Positions 1-11,355 are shown, numbered from the stretch's first letter. The stretch: DNA of 64,000 nt from Simplicispira hankyongi (GCF_003570885.1 NZ_QXJC01000001.1:992001-1056000); one strand, 5' to 3'. Made by a program: numbers and translations. The notes: generated from the sequence alone by a model not told the origin.

Positions 1-285
1 CCGCAACTGGTCGCGGTAGGCGCGGCGCAGTGCCGAGCAGGCCAGCACGGTTCCGCCGCTCGACTCCGCCAGGCGCCTGGCCAGCACGGCAAGCCATTCC
101 GTCCGGTCGGCGTCAGACAAGGGCACGCCGCTCTGCATCTTTTGCAGGCTGGTCTGTGAATGGAAGGCGTCGCCCTCCACCAGCGCCATGCCCAGTGCGC
201 TGGCGCAGGCGGCACCCAGGCTGGATTTGCCGCAGCCGGCGACACCCATGACAACGAAAGAGCCTTCAAAGCGGCGAACAGACAT
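1..285 (-). CDS. gntK: Gluconokinase, C-terminus beyond window
   Basis: Predicted to phosphorylate D-gluconate with ATP to 6-phosphogluconate in the cytoplasm. The visible 95 codons start at the ATG complementary to 283-285. They show an N-terminal P-loop (MGVAGCGKSS, about residues 13-22), then VEGDAFHS and CSALRRAYRDQLR, which are characteristic of the GntK/shikimate-kinase-like fold. The gene runs off the left edge, so only roughly the first half is present. It is divergent from a LacI-type regulator, with a predicted operator touching the start codon. An internal ATG at residue 13 is a possible alternative start. Confidence 0.9.
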   Translation of the reverse strand, partial: MSVRRFEGSFVVMGVAGCGKSSLGAACASALGMALVEGDAFHSQTSLQKMQSGVPLSDADRTEWLAVLARRLAESSGGTVLACSALRRAYRDQLR

Positions 286-286
286 C

Positions 287-300
287 GGACAGCGCTATCC
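287..300. promoter_or_regulatory. Predicted LacI-family operator, copy 1
   Basis: GGACAGCGCTATCC, a near-palindrome centred on AGCGCT, lies one base upstream of the gntK ATG. An identical 14-mer lies at 403-416. LacI-family proteins bind short palindromes with a central CG, so this is probably where the adjacent regulator blocks gntK. The central bases also resemble the AGCGCT core of the palindromic repeat family in this window, but the flanks differ. Confidence 0.6.
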
Positions 301-402
301 CAAAAGAGTTTTAAAAAGCCCGCTTCAGTCGCTCGGTGTCGGTCCTGCTGAAAGCGCACAGGGCACGCTATTTCAGGGGTTCCACGTCTTGCCGCAACTG
401 CC

Positions 403-416
403 GGACAGCGCTATCC
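403..416. promoter_or_regulatory. Predicted LacI-family operator, copy 2
   Basis: The second exact copy of GGACAGCGCTATCC lies 116 bp from the first and about 40 bp before the proposed start of the LacI-type regulator. The pair brackets the divergent promoter region, which suits looping and autoregulation. Confidence 0.6.
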
Positions 417-454
417 TAAACGTTCTGCTTCCTGGCCCGTTCTCGGGAAAACCC

Positions 455-1483
455 TTGTCCACTGCCCTTCCCCGCCGCCCGCGCGCAAGCGGTCGAACTA
501 CGTTGGCCGATGTTGCCAGAGCCGCATCGGTCAGCCCGATCACGGCGTCGCGCGCCCTGCGCGGCGAGCGCGCCGTGGCGCCGGACCTGGTCGAGAGGGT
601 CCGGCAGGCGGCGCAAACGCTCGGCTATGTGCCCGACCCAGCCGCGCGTGCGCTGGCCTCGCAGCGCAGCACCCTGGTGCCGGTGCTGGTGCCGCTGCTC
701 TCGAACGCGCTGTTTGTCGATGTGCTGGAAGCCGTGCACCGCGGCCTGGCGCCGCACGGCTACCAGATCCTGATTGGCGTGACGCATTACGACCCGCAGG
801 AAGAAGAAAAACTGCTGACCTCGTACCTGGCCATGCGGCCAGCGGGCCTGCTGCTGACCGGTTTTGACCGCACGGACGAGGCCCGCCAGCGCCTGGCGGC
901 GAGCGGCGTGCCGTGCGTGCACCTGATGGAAACCACACGTGCACCCGATGTGTACTGCGTGGGGTTCTCGCAGCAGGATGCGGGCGAGCGCATGGTGCAG
1001 CATTTGCTTGATCGCGGTCACCGGCGCATCGCCTTTGCCGCGGCCCAACTGGACCCGCGCACCCTGCAGCGCGCCGAGGGCTACCGGCGCTGCCTGCGCG
1101 CTGCGGGCTGCTACGACGCCGGGCTGGAGCTGCTGAGTTCCGAGGCCTCATCGGTGCGCCTGGGCGGCGAACTGTTGGCGCAATTGCTCGACAAGCATCC
1201 AGACATTGACGCCATCTTTTTCTGCAACGACGACCTGGCGCAAGGCGCGCTGCTAGCGGCGCCGAGGCTGGGCATCCGCGTGCCCGATCAGGTGGCGGTC
1301 GCCGGCTTCAACGACCTGGCCGGCAGTGCCGAAATGCTGCCCTCGCTCACCACGGTACGCACGCCGCGCCAGGCCATTGGCGAGGAAAGCGCGCGCATGC
1401 TGCTGGCGCTGATGCGCGGCGAAACGCCGGCGCGCAATTGCATGGACCTTGGCTTTGAGCTGACCGTGCGCGAGAGCACCTGA
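455..1483 (+). CDS. gntR: LacI-family transcriptional regulator (gluconate-type)
   Basis: DNA-binding repressor expected to control gluconate use. It has an N-terminal LacI helix-turn-helix (TTLADVARAASVSPITASRAL, about residues 13-33), a hinge helix (PDPAARALASQRS), and a periplasmic-binding-protein-like effector domain ending near residue 342. No ATG gives the usual length. The TTG at 455 gives 342 residues, typical of the family; upstream in-frame starts would add an implausible N-terminus crossing both operators. It is divergent from gntK, which supports a gluconate or 6-phosphogluconate effector (inferred from context). Confidence 0.85.
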   Translation: MSTALPRRPRASGRTTLADVARAASVSPITASRALRGERAVAPDLVERVRQAAQTLGYVPDPAARALASQRSTLVPVLVPLLSNALFVDVLEAVHRGLAPHGYQILIGVTHYDPQEEEKLLTSYLAMRPAGLLLTGFDRTDEARQRLAASGVPCVHLMETTRAPDVYCVGFSQQDAGERMVQHLLDRGHRRIAFAAAQLDPRTLQRAEGYRRCLRAAGCYDAGLELLSSEASSVRLGGELLAQLLDKHPDIDAIFFCNDDLAQGALLAAPRLGIRVPDQVAVAGFNDLAGSAEMLPSLTTVRTPRQAIGEESARMLLALMRGETPARNCMDLGFELTVREST

Positions 1484-1624
1484 TGCCCTTTCTCAATCAA
1501 ACGGCTACTTTGTCGGCTTCGCTTGGCCAGTACGCCGGTACTTGCGCTTCGCCTTCGCGCACCCGATTGATTGCGAAACCGAATGGCCCCACCGCGCTCA
1601 CGTTCGCGCCCGCAGGCGCGGGCC

Positions 1625-2065
1625 TCAGCGCACGTTGCCGCCGATGTAGTGCGTCATCTGCTCGATGATGAATTTCTGCTCGGAAATGATGTCGGCCACC
1701 AAATCGCCAATCGAAATGATGCCAATGAGCTGCTCGCCGTCGAGCACCGGCAGGTGGCGCAGGCGCTTGTCGGTCATGATCTGCATGCACTGCTCGCTGG
1801 TCTGGTGCGGGTGCACGAACATCACGGAGCGGGTCATGACTTCGCGCACCGGCGTATCGGCCGAGGTCCGGCCCAACAAGGCAATTTTCCGCGCGTAGTC
1901 ACGTTCCGTCAGGATGCCCTCGATCCGGCCATCCTGCACGACCAGCAGTGCGCCGATCTGCCGCTCCGCCATGATACGCAGGGCGTCCAGCACCGAGGCG
2001 TCAGGGGCAATGGTCTGCACCGCGGCATGGGCCTTGGCTTTCAGTATTTCTGCAACAACCGTCAT
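1625..2065 (-). CDS. CBS-domain pair protein
   Basis: A stand-alone protein of 146 residues made of two CBS domains (about residues 8-60 and 73-130). GALLVVQDGRIEGILTERD and LRHLPVLDGEQLIGIISIGD are the typical CBS beta-strand/helix signatures. Such proteins usually bind adenine nucleotides and sense energy state; the partner is unknown. The start at 2065 is chosen because GGGAGG lies 6 bases upstream. The frame stays open further upstream, but no earlier start has such a site. It is convergent with the LacI-type gene. Confidence 0.88.
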   Translation of the reverse strand: MTVVAEILKAKAHAAVQTIAPDASVLDALRIMAERQIGALLVVQDGRIEGILTERDYARKIALLGRTSADTPVREVMTRSVMFVHPHQTSEQCMQIMTDKRLRHLPVLDGEQLIGIISIGDLVADIISEQKFIIEQMTHYIGGNVR

Positions 2066-2385
2066 AGAACCTCCCGGATGAGTCCGACACGGTAATTTCA
2101 GCCCATCCCCGCATTGCATGCAATCGGGTCCTGTCAGACGTTTGTGCTTTCGCGCAACAAGCGTTGCGAATGCGCGAAAAGGCACTCCTTAATTTGTCCT
2201 TATTATTCCTAATACCGGAATAGTCAATTTACGACTCAGCGGTTTTTAATTGCACCCTTGCGGCGTACAGTTCACCCCATCGATGAGCCGAACACACAAG
2301 GCGACTCACCGAAACCGCTCCCCAAGGGCATCAAGCTCTTCCCGCAGCGGGTCCTTTTGAAGTCGTTTTTAAGAAAGAAACCATC
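2066..2385. other. Divergent intergenic region
   Basis: This 320-bp spacer between the CBS gene and the small secreted-protein gene is noticeably AT-richer around 2185-2250 than its surroundings, as expected for divergent promoters. I see no gene, RNA or repeat in it, and no -35/-10 pair convincing enough to name. Confidence 0.5.
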
Positions 2386-2682
2386 ATGAACACCGCACGC
2401 ATTCTCTCCATCGCCGCTGTTGCCGCTTTTGCCTCCATCGGCGCCCAAGCCGGCGAATTGAACGGCAACCTCTACGGCACGGACTTTGAAGCCCATGTGC
2501 AATCCACCCGCAGCAGCACCGACGTGCGCGCCGAAGGCCAGAAGGCACTGCCCAACTTCGCCAAGGGCCCCGTGGCCGACTACGCTGCACGCGCCACCAG
2601 CACCCAGGCCCGCGCTGCCGTCCGTTCGGAAGCCCTGGTCGCTATCCGCGCCAACCAGATCGCTACTGGCGAACGCAGCTAA
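2386..2682 (+). CDS. Small secreted protein, DUF4148-like
   Basis: A 98-residue protein with a clear cleavable signal peptide (about residues 1-22, ending AxA: SIGAQA). The mature part is short and hydrophilic, with a C-terminal TQARAAVRSEALVAIRANQI...GE segment. That resembles the R-x-EV...A...G-x-x-x-GE pattern of DUF4148-type periplasmic proteins common in Burkholderiales. The function is unknown and the family call is tentative. A strong hairpin follows the stop. Confidence 0.7.
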   Translation: MNTARILSIAAVAAFASIGAQAGELNGNLYGTDFEAHVQSTRSSTDVRAEGQKALPNFAKGPVADYAARATSTQARAAVRSEALVAIRANQIATGERS

Positions 2683-2730
2683 ACCGAGCGCCCGGGCGCT
2701 AGTGCGCCAGGGCGCCAGGCGCCTCCCTCT

Positions 2731-2768
2731 CACAAGGCCCGCACCGTGCAAACGGTGCGGGCCTTGTG
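2731..2768 (+). terminator. Strong hairpin terminator
   Basis: A perfect 17-bp stem (2731-2747 with 2752-2768) closed by a GCAA tetraloop lies 49 bases after the DUF4148-like stop. There is only a short T run after it, so it may act as a terminator or an RNA 3'-end stabiliser. Confidence 0.75.
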
Positions 2769-2850
2769 CATTTCCCGTGCGATGCACCAGCCTCAGGCAC
2801 AACACCCTCCAGCATGGTGCAGCCGCCGCATGCACCGCGTCCTGACATAC

Positions 2851-2867
2851 CGCACTGCCATGGTGCC
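2851..2867. promoter_or_regulatory. Candidate NtrC-binding site
   Basis: CGCACTGCCATGGTGCC matches the NtrC consensus TGCACC-N5-GGTGCA at 9 of 12 fixed positions. It lies about 45 bp upstream of the nirB sigma-54 promoter. An enhancer this close is unusual but known. The assignment rests on the match plus the nitrogen-assimilation context. Confidence 0.45.
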
Positions 2868-2909
2868 TGGAAGGGCCTCCTACAGGCGGGCACACACGGT
2901 CTTCTTCGC

Positions 2910-2925
2910 TGGCACGGTCATTGCA
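2910..2925 (+). promoter_or_regulatory. Sigma-54 promoter of nirB
   Basis: TGGCACG-GTCA-TTGCA is an exact match to the sigma-54 -24/-12 consensus. It lies 70-85 bases upstream of the nirB ATG and implies a leader of roughly 57 nt. Together with the NtrC-like site it indicates nitrogen-limited control of the nitrite/nitrate block. Confidence 0.82.
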
Positions 2926-2994
2926 TTGCACTGCATACAGGCGCGAACCCAAGGCGCCGATGTTTTGCAATTCATTCGCCCAAGGAGTGCTTCG

Positions 2995-5442
2995 ATGAAA
3001 AAACCCAGGCTGGTCATGGTGGGCAACGGCATGGCTGGGGTGCGCACGCTCGAAGAGCTGCTCAAGATCGCCCCCGACCTGTACGACATCACGGTCTTCG
3101 GCACCGAGCCACACCCCAACTACAACCGCATCCTGCTCTCGCCAGTGCTGGCCGGCGAGCAGACGGTGGACGAGATCATCCTCAACGACCACGCGTGGTA
3201 CCAGGAACACGGCATCACCCTGCACACCGGCTTTACCGTCACCGACGTGAACCGCACGCAGCGCACGGTAAGCGCCACCAGCGCAGCGGGCGAAACACTC
3301 ACGGCCGGCTACGACCGGCTGATCATGGCCACCGGCTCCAACGCCTTCATCCTGCCGGTTCCGGGCAGGGACCTGCACGGCGTGCTGGCCTACCGCGACA
3401 TCGCCGACACCGAGGCCATGATCGACGCCGCCACCCGCTACCGCCACGCCGTGGTCATTGGCGGCGGCCTGCTCGGGCTGGAAGCCGCCAACGGCCTGAT
3501 GAAACGCGGCATGCAGGTCACCGTGGTGCACGCCGCCGAATGGCTGATGGAGCGCCAGCTCGACCGCGTGGCCGGCAAGCTGTTGCAAAAGTCGCTCACC
3601 GAGCGCGGCATGCAGTTTTTGATGCAGGCCCAGACCGCCGAGCTGCTGGGGAACGATGCGGGGCGAGTGCGTGCGGTCAAGTTCAAGGACGGCAGCGAAG
3701 TGCCGGCCGACCTGGTGGTGATGGCCGTGGGCATCCGCCCGAACACACAGCTCGCCGAAAAAATGCGCCTGCACGTGGACCGCGGCATTGTCGTCAACGA
3801 CACGCTGCAGACCACCACCGACGCCCGCATCTACGCCGTGGGCGAATGCGCGGCGCACCGCGGCATTGCCTACGGTTTGGTGGCGCCGCTGTTCGAGCAG
3901 GGCCGGGTAGCGGCCAACCACCTGGCAGAGTTCGGCATTGGCCGCTACGTGGGTTCGCTCACCTCGACCAAGCTCAAGGTCACGGGCATCGACCTGTTCT
4001 CGGCCGGCAACTTCCAGGGCGGCGAAGGCACGGAAGAAATCGTGCTCTCCGACCCGTATTCGGGCGTCTACAAGAAGCTCGTCATCAAGGACGACAAGCT
4101 GGTCGGCGCCTGCCTGTACGGCGACACCGTGGACGGCAGCTGGTACTTCAAGCTGCTGCGCGACGGCCGCGCCGTGGGCGACCTGCGCGACAAGCTGATG
4201 TTCGGCGAATCGAACATGGGCGACGCCGGCCACCAGGGCCAGAACAAGGCCGCCGCCATGCTGGACACCGACGAGGTCTGCGGCTGCAACGGCGTGACCA
4301 AGGGCCAAATCTGCAAGGCCATCCAGGAGAAAGGCCTGTTCACGCTGGACGAAGTGCGCAAGCACACCAAGGCCAGCGCCAGTTGCGGTTCGTGCACCGG
4401 CCTGGTCGAGCAGATCCTCATGGCCACGGCCGGCGGCGACTATTCCGCCACGCCCAAAACCAAGCCGGTGTGCGCCTGCACCGACCACGGCCACCAGGCG
4501 GTGCGGGACGCCATCGTGCAGCACCACCTGCTGACGAGCGACGCCGTGTTTCGCTTCATGGAATGGAAGACACCCGACGGCTGCCCCACCTGCCGCCCGG
4601 CCATCAACTACTACCGGCTATCGAGCTGGCCGCACGAAGCCCAGGACGACCCGCAAAGCCGCTTCATCAACGAGCGCAGCCACGCCAACATCCAGAAAGA
4701 CGGCACGTATTCCGTCGTGCCGCGCATGTGGGGCGGCGAGACCAGCGCCGCCGAGCTGCGCCGCATCGCCGACGTGGTGGACAAGTACCAGATCCCCACG
4801 GTGAAGGTGACGGGCGGCCAGCGCATCGACCTGCTGGGGGTCAAGAAAGAAGACCTGCAGGCCGTCTGGCGCGACATCGGCATGCCCAGCGGCCACGCCT
4901 ACGCCAAGGCGCTGCGCACGGTGAAAACCTGCGTCGGCAAGGAGTGGTGCCGCATGGGCACGCAGGACAGCACGCAGATGGGCAAGGACCTCGAACGTGC
5001 CTTCTTCGGCATGCAGGCGCCGCACAAGGTGAAGTTCGCCGTCAGCGGCTGCCCGCGCAACTGCGCCGAGAGCGGCATCAAGGACGTGGGCATCATCGGC
5101 GTGGACAGCGGCTGGGAGATGGTCATCGCCGGCAACGGCGGCATCAAGACCGAGGTGGCGCAGTTCTTCGTCAAGCTCAAGACCGCCGAGGAAGTCATGG
5201 AATACACCGGCGCCTTCATGCAGCTCTACCGCGAAGAAGGCTGGTACCTGGAGCGCACGGTGCACTACGTGGCGCGTGTCGGGCTGGACCATGTGAAGAA
5301 AAAAATCCTCGGCGACCCGGCGGGCCGCGCGGCGCTCTGGGCGCGGCTGCAGCACGCGCTGGCGGGCGAGCCCGACCCGTGGTTCGAGAGCCAGCGGGCG
5401 CAGGTGGACGAACGCCAGTTCATCCCGATTGCCATCGCCTGA
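2995..5442 (+). CDS. nirB: Assimilatory nitrite reductase [NAD(P)H], large subunit
   Basis: Cytoplasmic sirohaem enzyme reducing nitrite to ammonium with NAD(P)H. The 815 residues are of family-typical length. The N-terminal FAD/NAD domain has MVGNGMAG and VVIGGGLLGLEAA. A BFD-like [2Fe-2S] region follows at about residues 424-475 (CGCNGV..C..CGSC). The C-terminal nitrite/sulfite reductase domain carries the sirohaem/[4Fe-4S] cysteines (CVGKEWC and CPRNC, about 645-690). AAGGAG at 2981-2986 fixes the start. Sirohaem would come from the methyltransferase downstream, and the small subunit NirD follows after an 84-bp gap holding a palindromic repeat. Confidence 0.97.
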   Translation: MKKPRLVMVGNGMAGVRTLEELLKIAPDLYDITVFGTEPHPNYNRILLSPVLAGEQTVDEIILNDHAWYQEHGITLHTGFTVTDVNRTQRTVSATSAAGETLTAGYDRLIMATGSNAFILPVPGRDLHGVLAYRDIADTEAMIDAATRYRHAVVIGGGLLGLEAANGLMKRGMQVTVVHAAEWLMERQLDRVAGKLLQKSLTERGMQFLMQAQTAELLGNDAGRVRAVKFKDGSEVPADLVVMAVGIRPNTQLAEKMRLHVDRGIVVNDTLQTTTDARIYAVGECAAHRGIAYGLVAPLFEQGRVAANHLAEFGIGRYVGSLTSTKLKVTGIDLFSAGNFQGGEGTEEIVLSDPYSGVYKKLVIKDDKLVGACLYGDTVDGSWYFKLLRDGRAVGDLRDKLMFGESNMGDAGHQGQNKAAAMLDTDEVCGCNGVTKGQICKAIQEKGLFTLDEVRKHTKASASCGSCTGLVEQILMATAGGDYSATPKTKPVCACTDHGHQAVRDAIVQHHLLTSDAVFRFMEWKTPDGCPTCRPAINYYRLSSWPHEAQDDPQSRFINERSHANIQKDGTYSVVPRMWGGETSAAELRRIADVVDKYQIPTVKVTGGQRIDLLGVKKEDLQAVWRDIGMPSGHAYAKALRTVKTCVGKEWCRMGTQDSTQMGKDLERAFFGMQAPHKVKFAVSGCPRNCAESGIKDVGIIGVDSGWEMVIAGNGGIKTEVAQFFVKLKTAEEVMEYTGAFMQLYREEGWYLERTVHYVARVGLDHVKKKILGDPAGRAALWARLQHALAGEPDPWFESQRAQVDERQFIPIAIA

Positions 5443-5477
5443 TGCCCCCTGATTTCACGAAACCTCAAGCAAAAACA

Positions 5478-5513
5478 GCCTCTAGCGCTTATCCCATAAG
5501 CGTAACCAGCTAC
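5478..5513 (+). repeat. Palindromic AGCGCT element (intercistronic)
   Basis: This copy reads GCCTCTAGCGCTTATC...AGCTAC, with arms AGCGCTTAT / ATAAGCGT, and fills most of the nirB-nirD gap. The family consensus is an AT-rich edge, GCCTCTAGCGCTTAT, a short loop, ATAAGCGCTAGCAGCTAT, then CAAA. Confidence 0.8.
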
Positions 5514-5526
5514 TAAAGGAATAGCA

Positions 5527-5910
5527 ATGACCAATTGGACCCTCATTTGCCATGTGGACGACATTCCCCGCCTGGGCGCCCGCCGCGTGGCGCGGGCGCA
5601 GGGCCTGGATGTGGCCATCTTCCGCAGCGCCGACGACCAGATCTTTGCCCTGCTGGACTCCTGCCCGCACAAGGGCGGGCCGCTGTCGCAAGGCATCGTC
5701 TTTGGCACCAGCGTGGCCTGCCCGCTGCACAACTGGACCATTGGCCTGTGCACCGGCCAGGCCGCCGCACCCGATGAGGGGTGCACGCCAAAGTTTGCGG
5801 TGAAGGTGGAAAACGGCCAGGTCTTCCTCGACGCCGATGAGCTGGCGCGACACGCCACCACCGAGACGCGGCCGGTGGCTGGGCCTGTGGGGCGCTTGGT
5901 GGTGGCTTGA
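5527..5910 (+). CDS. nirD: Nitrite reductase small subunit, Rieske type
   Basis: Small subunit of the NirBD complex. The 127 residues form a Rieske-like fold with both [2Fe-2S] loops intact: CPHKGG (about 47-52) and CPLHNW (about 69-74). Many NirD proteins have lost these cysteines and histidines, so this subunit probably carries a cluster. AAAGGA lies 8 bases upstream of the ATG. It is co-transcribed with nirB. Confidence 0.95.
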   Translation: MTNWTLICHVDDIPRLGARRVARAQGLDVAIFRSADDQIFALLDSCPHKGGPLSQGIVFGTSVACPLHNWTIGLCTGQAAAPDEGCTPKFAVKVENGQVFLDADELARHATTETRPVAGPVGRLVVA

Positions 5911-5945
5911 ATGCTTTGGGTTTATTGGGTAGGTGTGGGGATGCA

Positions 5946-6568
5946 GAGGGCGGAGGCCGGGTCTCGCCCCGGCGGGCGGCCTTCTTTTCTTGCTCGTGCA
6001 AGAAAAGAAGGCAAAAGAAACACGCCCCTGCTGGCTGCGACCCCTGCGCTGCGCTGCGGGGCAACCTGCGTCGGGACGTTTGCGGGGTGCGCCGCAGAAC
6101 TCGCTGCGCGCCTGCGGCGCTCCGCTCAAACAACTGCGGCGAGTCAGTTCACGAAGCATGCGCGCGCAGGCGCGCATGCCACCCCGCAATCGCCCCGCCG
6201 CAGGCGCTTCCAGAAGGGATGGGAGCCGACGCGTGCCATCGCTGCGCTCGGCCTGGCGCGGGGCCGAGCGCAGCGATGGCCCGTATCGTCTTTGCCCTTC
6301 TGGCCGTGCCGAGAAGCGCAGGGCGCGGGGTGGCGGGTGTGCCGAAGGACACACCCGCTTCGTGATCTGGCTTGCCGCGTTTGTCCGAACGGAGCGCCGC
6401 AGGCGCGCAGTGAGTTACGCGGCACACCCCGTGAACGAGCATCGCAGGTTGCCCGCAGCGAAGCGGAGGGACACGGCCAGCAGGGTCGCCCTTTCTTTGG
6501 TGACTTTCTTTCGGCGAAGCGAAAGAAAGTTACTGCGCCGCCGGGCGCACACCCCGGCCTCCGCCCTC
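5946..6568. repeat. Large imperfect inverted repeat (about 620 bp)
   Basis: The nirD-nasA gap is almost entirely two roughly 300-bp arms in opposite orientation. Shared blocks in mirrored order include GGGCGGAGGCCGGG at the edges, an AAAGAAAG-rich hairpin, CCCTGCTGGC, GGGCAACCTGCG and TGCGCGCCTGCGGCGCTCCG. The centre is a perfect 19-bp stem (6235-6253 with 6262-6280) on the symmetry axis of the whole unit. No coding potential is convincing. It resembles a head-to-head pair of a Burkholderiales intergenic repeat. Confidence 0.8.
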
Positions 6569-6652
6569 AGCAAAGAAACAGACATCAAAAAGATAGCTAA
6601 CAAACCCACCCAGTCAAGCGCCAGAGCCAAAAAACACCACAAAACCCACGCC

Positions 6653-9523
<2,871 letters not shown>

Positions 9524-9570
9524 CGGCTACTGAGCCACAATCCCTGCTCCCTTCTTCTCCAAGCTTGCGC

Positions 9571-10506
9571 ATGGCCATCAGCCACTACCTCAAAATCATC
9601 GCCCGCGGCGCCCAGGGTGCCCGCCACCTGCCGCGCGAGCAGGCCTGCGACCTGTTCGGCCAGGTGCTCGATGGCGGCGCGAGCGATCTGGAAGTGGGGG
9701 CGTTTTGCATCGCCATGCGCGTCAAGGGCGAAACGCCTGAAGAGATGGCCGGCTTTCTCGACGCCATCCACGCCCGCCTGGCGCCCCTGCCCGCCAGCAC
9801 GCGCACGCTGGTGGTGCTGCCCAGCTACAACGGTGCGCGCAAGCTGCCGGTGCTCACGCCCTTGCTGGCGCTGCTGCTGGCGCGGGAAGGCTTGCCGGTG
9901 CTGGTGCACGGCACCGCCACCGAAGACAGCCGGGTTTCCAGCCAAGATGTGCTTGCAGCGCTTGATATACCTGCGCTTCAAGCTATTCAAACCATAGCGC
10001 CTGGCAGCGTCGCCTTCGCGCCCACCGCCCTGCTGCTGCCGGGCCTGGCGCGACTGCTGGCCGTGCGGCGCACGCTGGGGGTGCGCAGCAGCGCGCACAG
10101 CCTGGTCAAGCTGATGAACCCGCTGGCACCCGTGGGCGCGCGCGCCCTGGTGGTGGGCAGCTACACGCACCGCGAATACGCCGAATCCATGGCCGCCACC
10201 TTGGCGCTGACCGGCGCCGACGCGCTGCTGCTGCGCGGCACCGAGGGCGAGCCGGTGGCCGACGCGCGGCGCATGCCGCAGATGGACGGTTTTGTGGCGG
10301 GTGCAGCCACCCGGCTGGAAGAGGCGCAGGGCGGCCCGCTCACCGCCCTGCCCGAACTGCCGGCCGGTGCCGACTTTGATGGCACCGCCGCCCTCACCCG
10401 CGCCATGCTGGACGGCCGCCTGCCCGTGCCGGCCCCCATTGCCCGGCAGGTGGAACATATCTTGCGTCTGGCCCTGCAGATTGATTCTGCAAGGCCAGCA
10501 CCGTGA
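9571..10506 (+). CDS. ybiB: YbiB/TrpD2-family DNA-binding protein
   Basis: A 311-residue homologue of the phosphoribosyltransferase-fold family near anthranilate phosphoribosyltransferase (TrpD). Members such as E. coli YbiB bind nucleic acids rather than making tryptophan intermediates. Family features visible include GASDLEVGAFCIAMRVKGE near the N-terminus and the conserved RSSAHSLVKLMNP segment. It sits between nasA and the sirohaem methyltransferase and overlaps the latter by 4 bases (GTGA), so it is translationally coupled. A weak palindromic-element match occurs at 9955-9991 without lengthening the protein. Confidence 0.85.
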   Translation: MAISHYLKIIARGAQGARHLPREQACDLFGQVLDGGASDLEVGAFCIAMRVKGETPEEMAGFLDAIHARLAPLPASTRTLVVLPSYNGARKLPVLTPLLALLLAREGLPVLVHGTATEDSRVSSQDVLAALDIPALQAIQTIAPGSVAFAPTALLLPGLARLLAVRRTLGVRSSAHSLVKLMNPLAPVGARALVVGSYTHREYAESMAATLALTGADALLLRGTEGEPVADARRMPQMDGFVAGAATRLEEAQGGPLTALPELPAGADFDGTAALTRAMLDGRLPVPAPIARQVEHILRLALQIDSARPAP

Positions 10507-11324
10507 AAACTCCAGCCACCACCCCCGTTGCCTCCATCACCCCCCTGCTGCACGGCCGCTGCACCCTGGTGGGCGCGGGGCCCGGCGACCCCGAGCTGCT
10601 GACGCTCAAGGCGGTGCGCGCCATCCAGGCGGCCAGCGTGCTGCTGGTGGACGACCTGGTCAGCCCCGGCGTGCTGGCGATGGCCCGCCCCACGGCCCGC
10701 GTGGTCCATGTGGGCAAGCGCGGCGGCTGTACGAGCACGCCCCAGGCCTTCATCGAGCGGCTGATGCTGATGGCCGTGCTGGAGGGCGAGAACGTGGTGC
10801 GCCTCAAGGGCGGCGACCCCATGGTGTTCGGCCGCGGTGGCGAGGAGGTGGCGCACCTGCGCGCCGCCGGCATCGCGGTGGAGGTGGTGAACGGCGTGAG
10901 CGCAGGCATGGCCTGCAGCGCGGCGCTGGGTACGGCGCTGACGCACCGCGAGCAGGCCCACGGGGTGCTTTTCATCACCGGCCATGCCCACCCGGGGCGC
11001 GAAACCGACTGGGCCTTGGTTGCCGGCACCGCCCATGCCGCGCGCCTGACGCTGGTGGTCTACATGGGCGTCAGCCGCCTGGCCGACATCGAACAAGGCC
11101 TGCTTGCCGGCCTGCCCGCCCACACGCCAGCGGCCATCGTCGAGCGCGTCAGCCTGCCGGAGCAGCGCGTGGCCCGATGCACGCTGGCAAGCCTGCACGC
11201 CACCGCCCGCAGCGAAGGCCTGGCCAGCCCGTGCATCATCGTCGTGGGCGACGTGTTGCAGGGCGTCGCCGCGGCCGAGCAGCAGGCCCCGGCACTACAC
11301 TCGCCCTTCGCGGCGCAGGGCTGA
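10503..11324 (+). CDS. cobA: Uroporphyrinogen-III C-methyltransferase
   Basis: SAM-dependent methylation of uroporphyrinogen III to precorrin-2, the entry to sirohaem, the cofactor NirB needs. The 273 residues show the SUMT signatures VGAGPGDPELLTLKA (about 23-37), VRLKGGDPMVFGRGGEE (about 98-114) and an internal ITGHAHPG. There is no CysG-type oxidase/ferrochelatase domain, so precorrin-2 must be finished elsewhere. The GTG start overlaps the ybiB stop. As the last gene of the block it links cofactor supply to nitrite reduction. Confidence 0.93.
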   Translation: MKTPATTPVASITPLLHGRCTLVGAGPGDPELLTLKAVRAIQAASVLLVDDLVSPGVLAMARPTARVVHVGKRGGCTSTPQAFIERLMLMAVLEGENVVRLKGGDPMVFGRGGEEVAHLRAAGIAVEVVNGVSAGMACSAALGTALTHREQAHGVLFITGHAHPGRETDWALVAGTAHAARLTLVVYMGVSRLADIEQGLLAGLPAHTPAAIVERVSLPEQRVARCTLASLHATARSEGLASPCIIVVGDVLQGVAAAEQQAPALHSPFAAQG

Positions 11325-11355
11325 ACCTGCGCCAGCTTTTAAGCTTTCTTTTTCG

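Noticed and set aside
1484-1624. A small gene or terminator between the LacI-type and CBS genes
   Set aside because: The only frame is short and without a start site; a 6-bp GCCCGC/GCGGGC hairpin at about 1608-1623 is too weak to call.
2272-4527. A 751-codon minus-strand frame over nirB
   Set aside because: It is the mirror of a well-supported nirB and has no recognisable domains or start site.
5911-6652. Open frames inside the large inverted repeat
   Set aside because: All are Arg/Ala-rich products of the repeat, and the nasA protein matches its family only from 6653.
9955-9991. A palindromic-element copy inside ybiB
   Set aside because: Only CAGCGCTTGATAT and AAGCTATTCAAA resemble the family, and the protein is not longer than expected, so it was left as a weak match.
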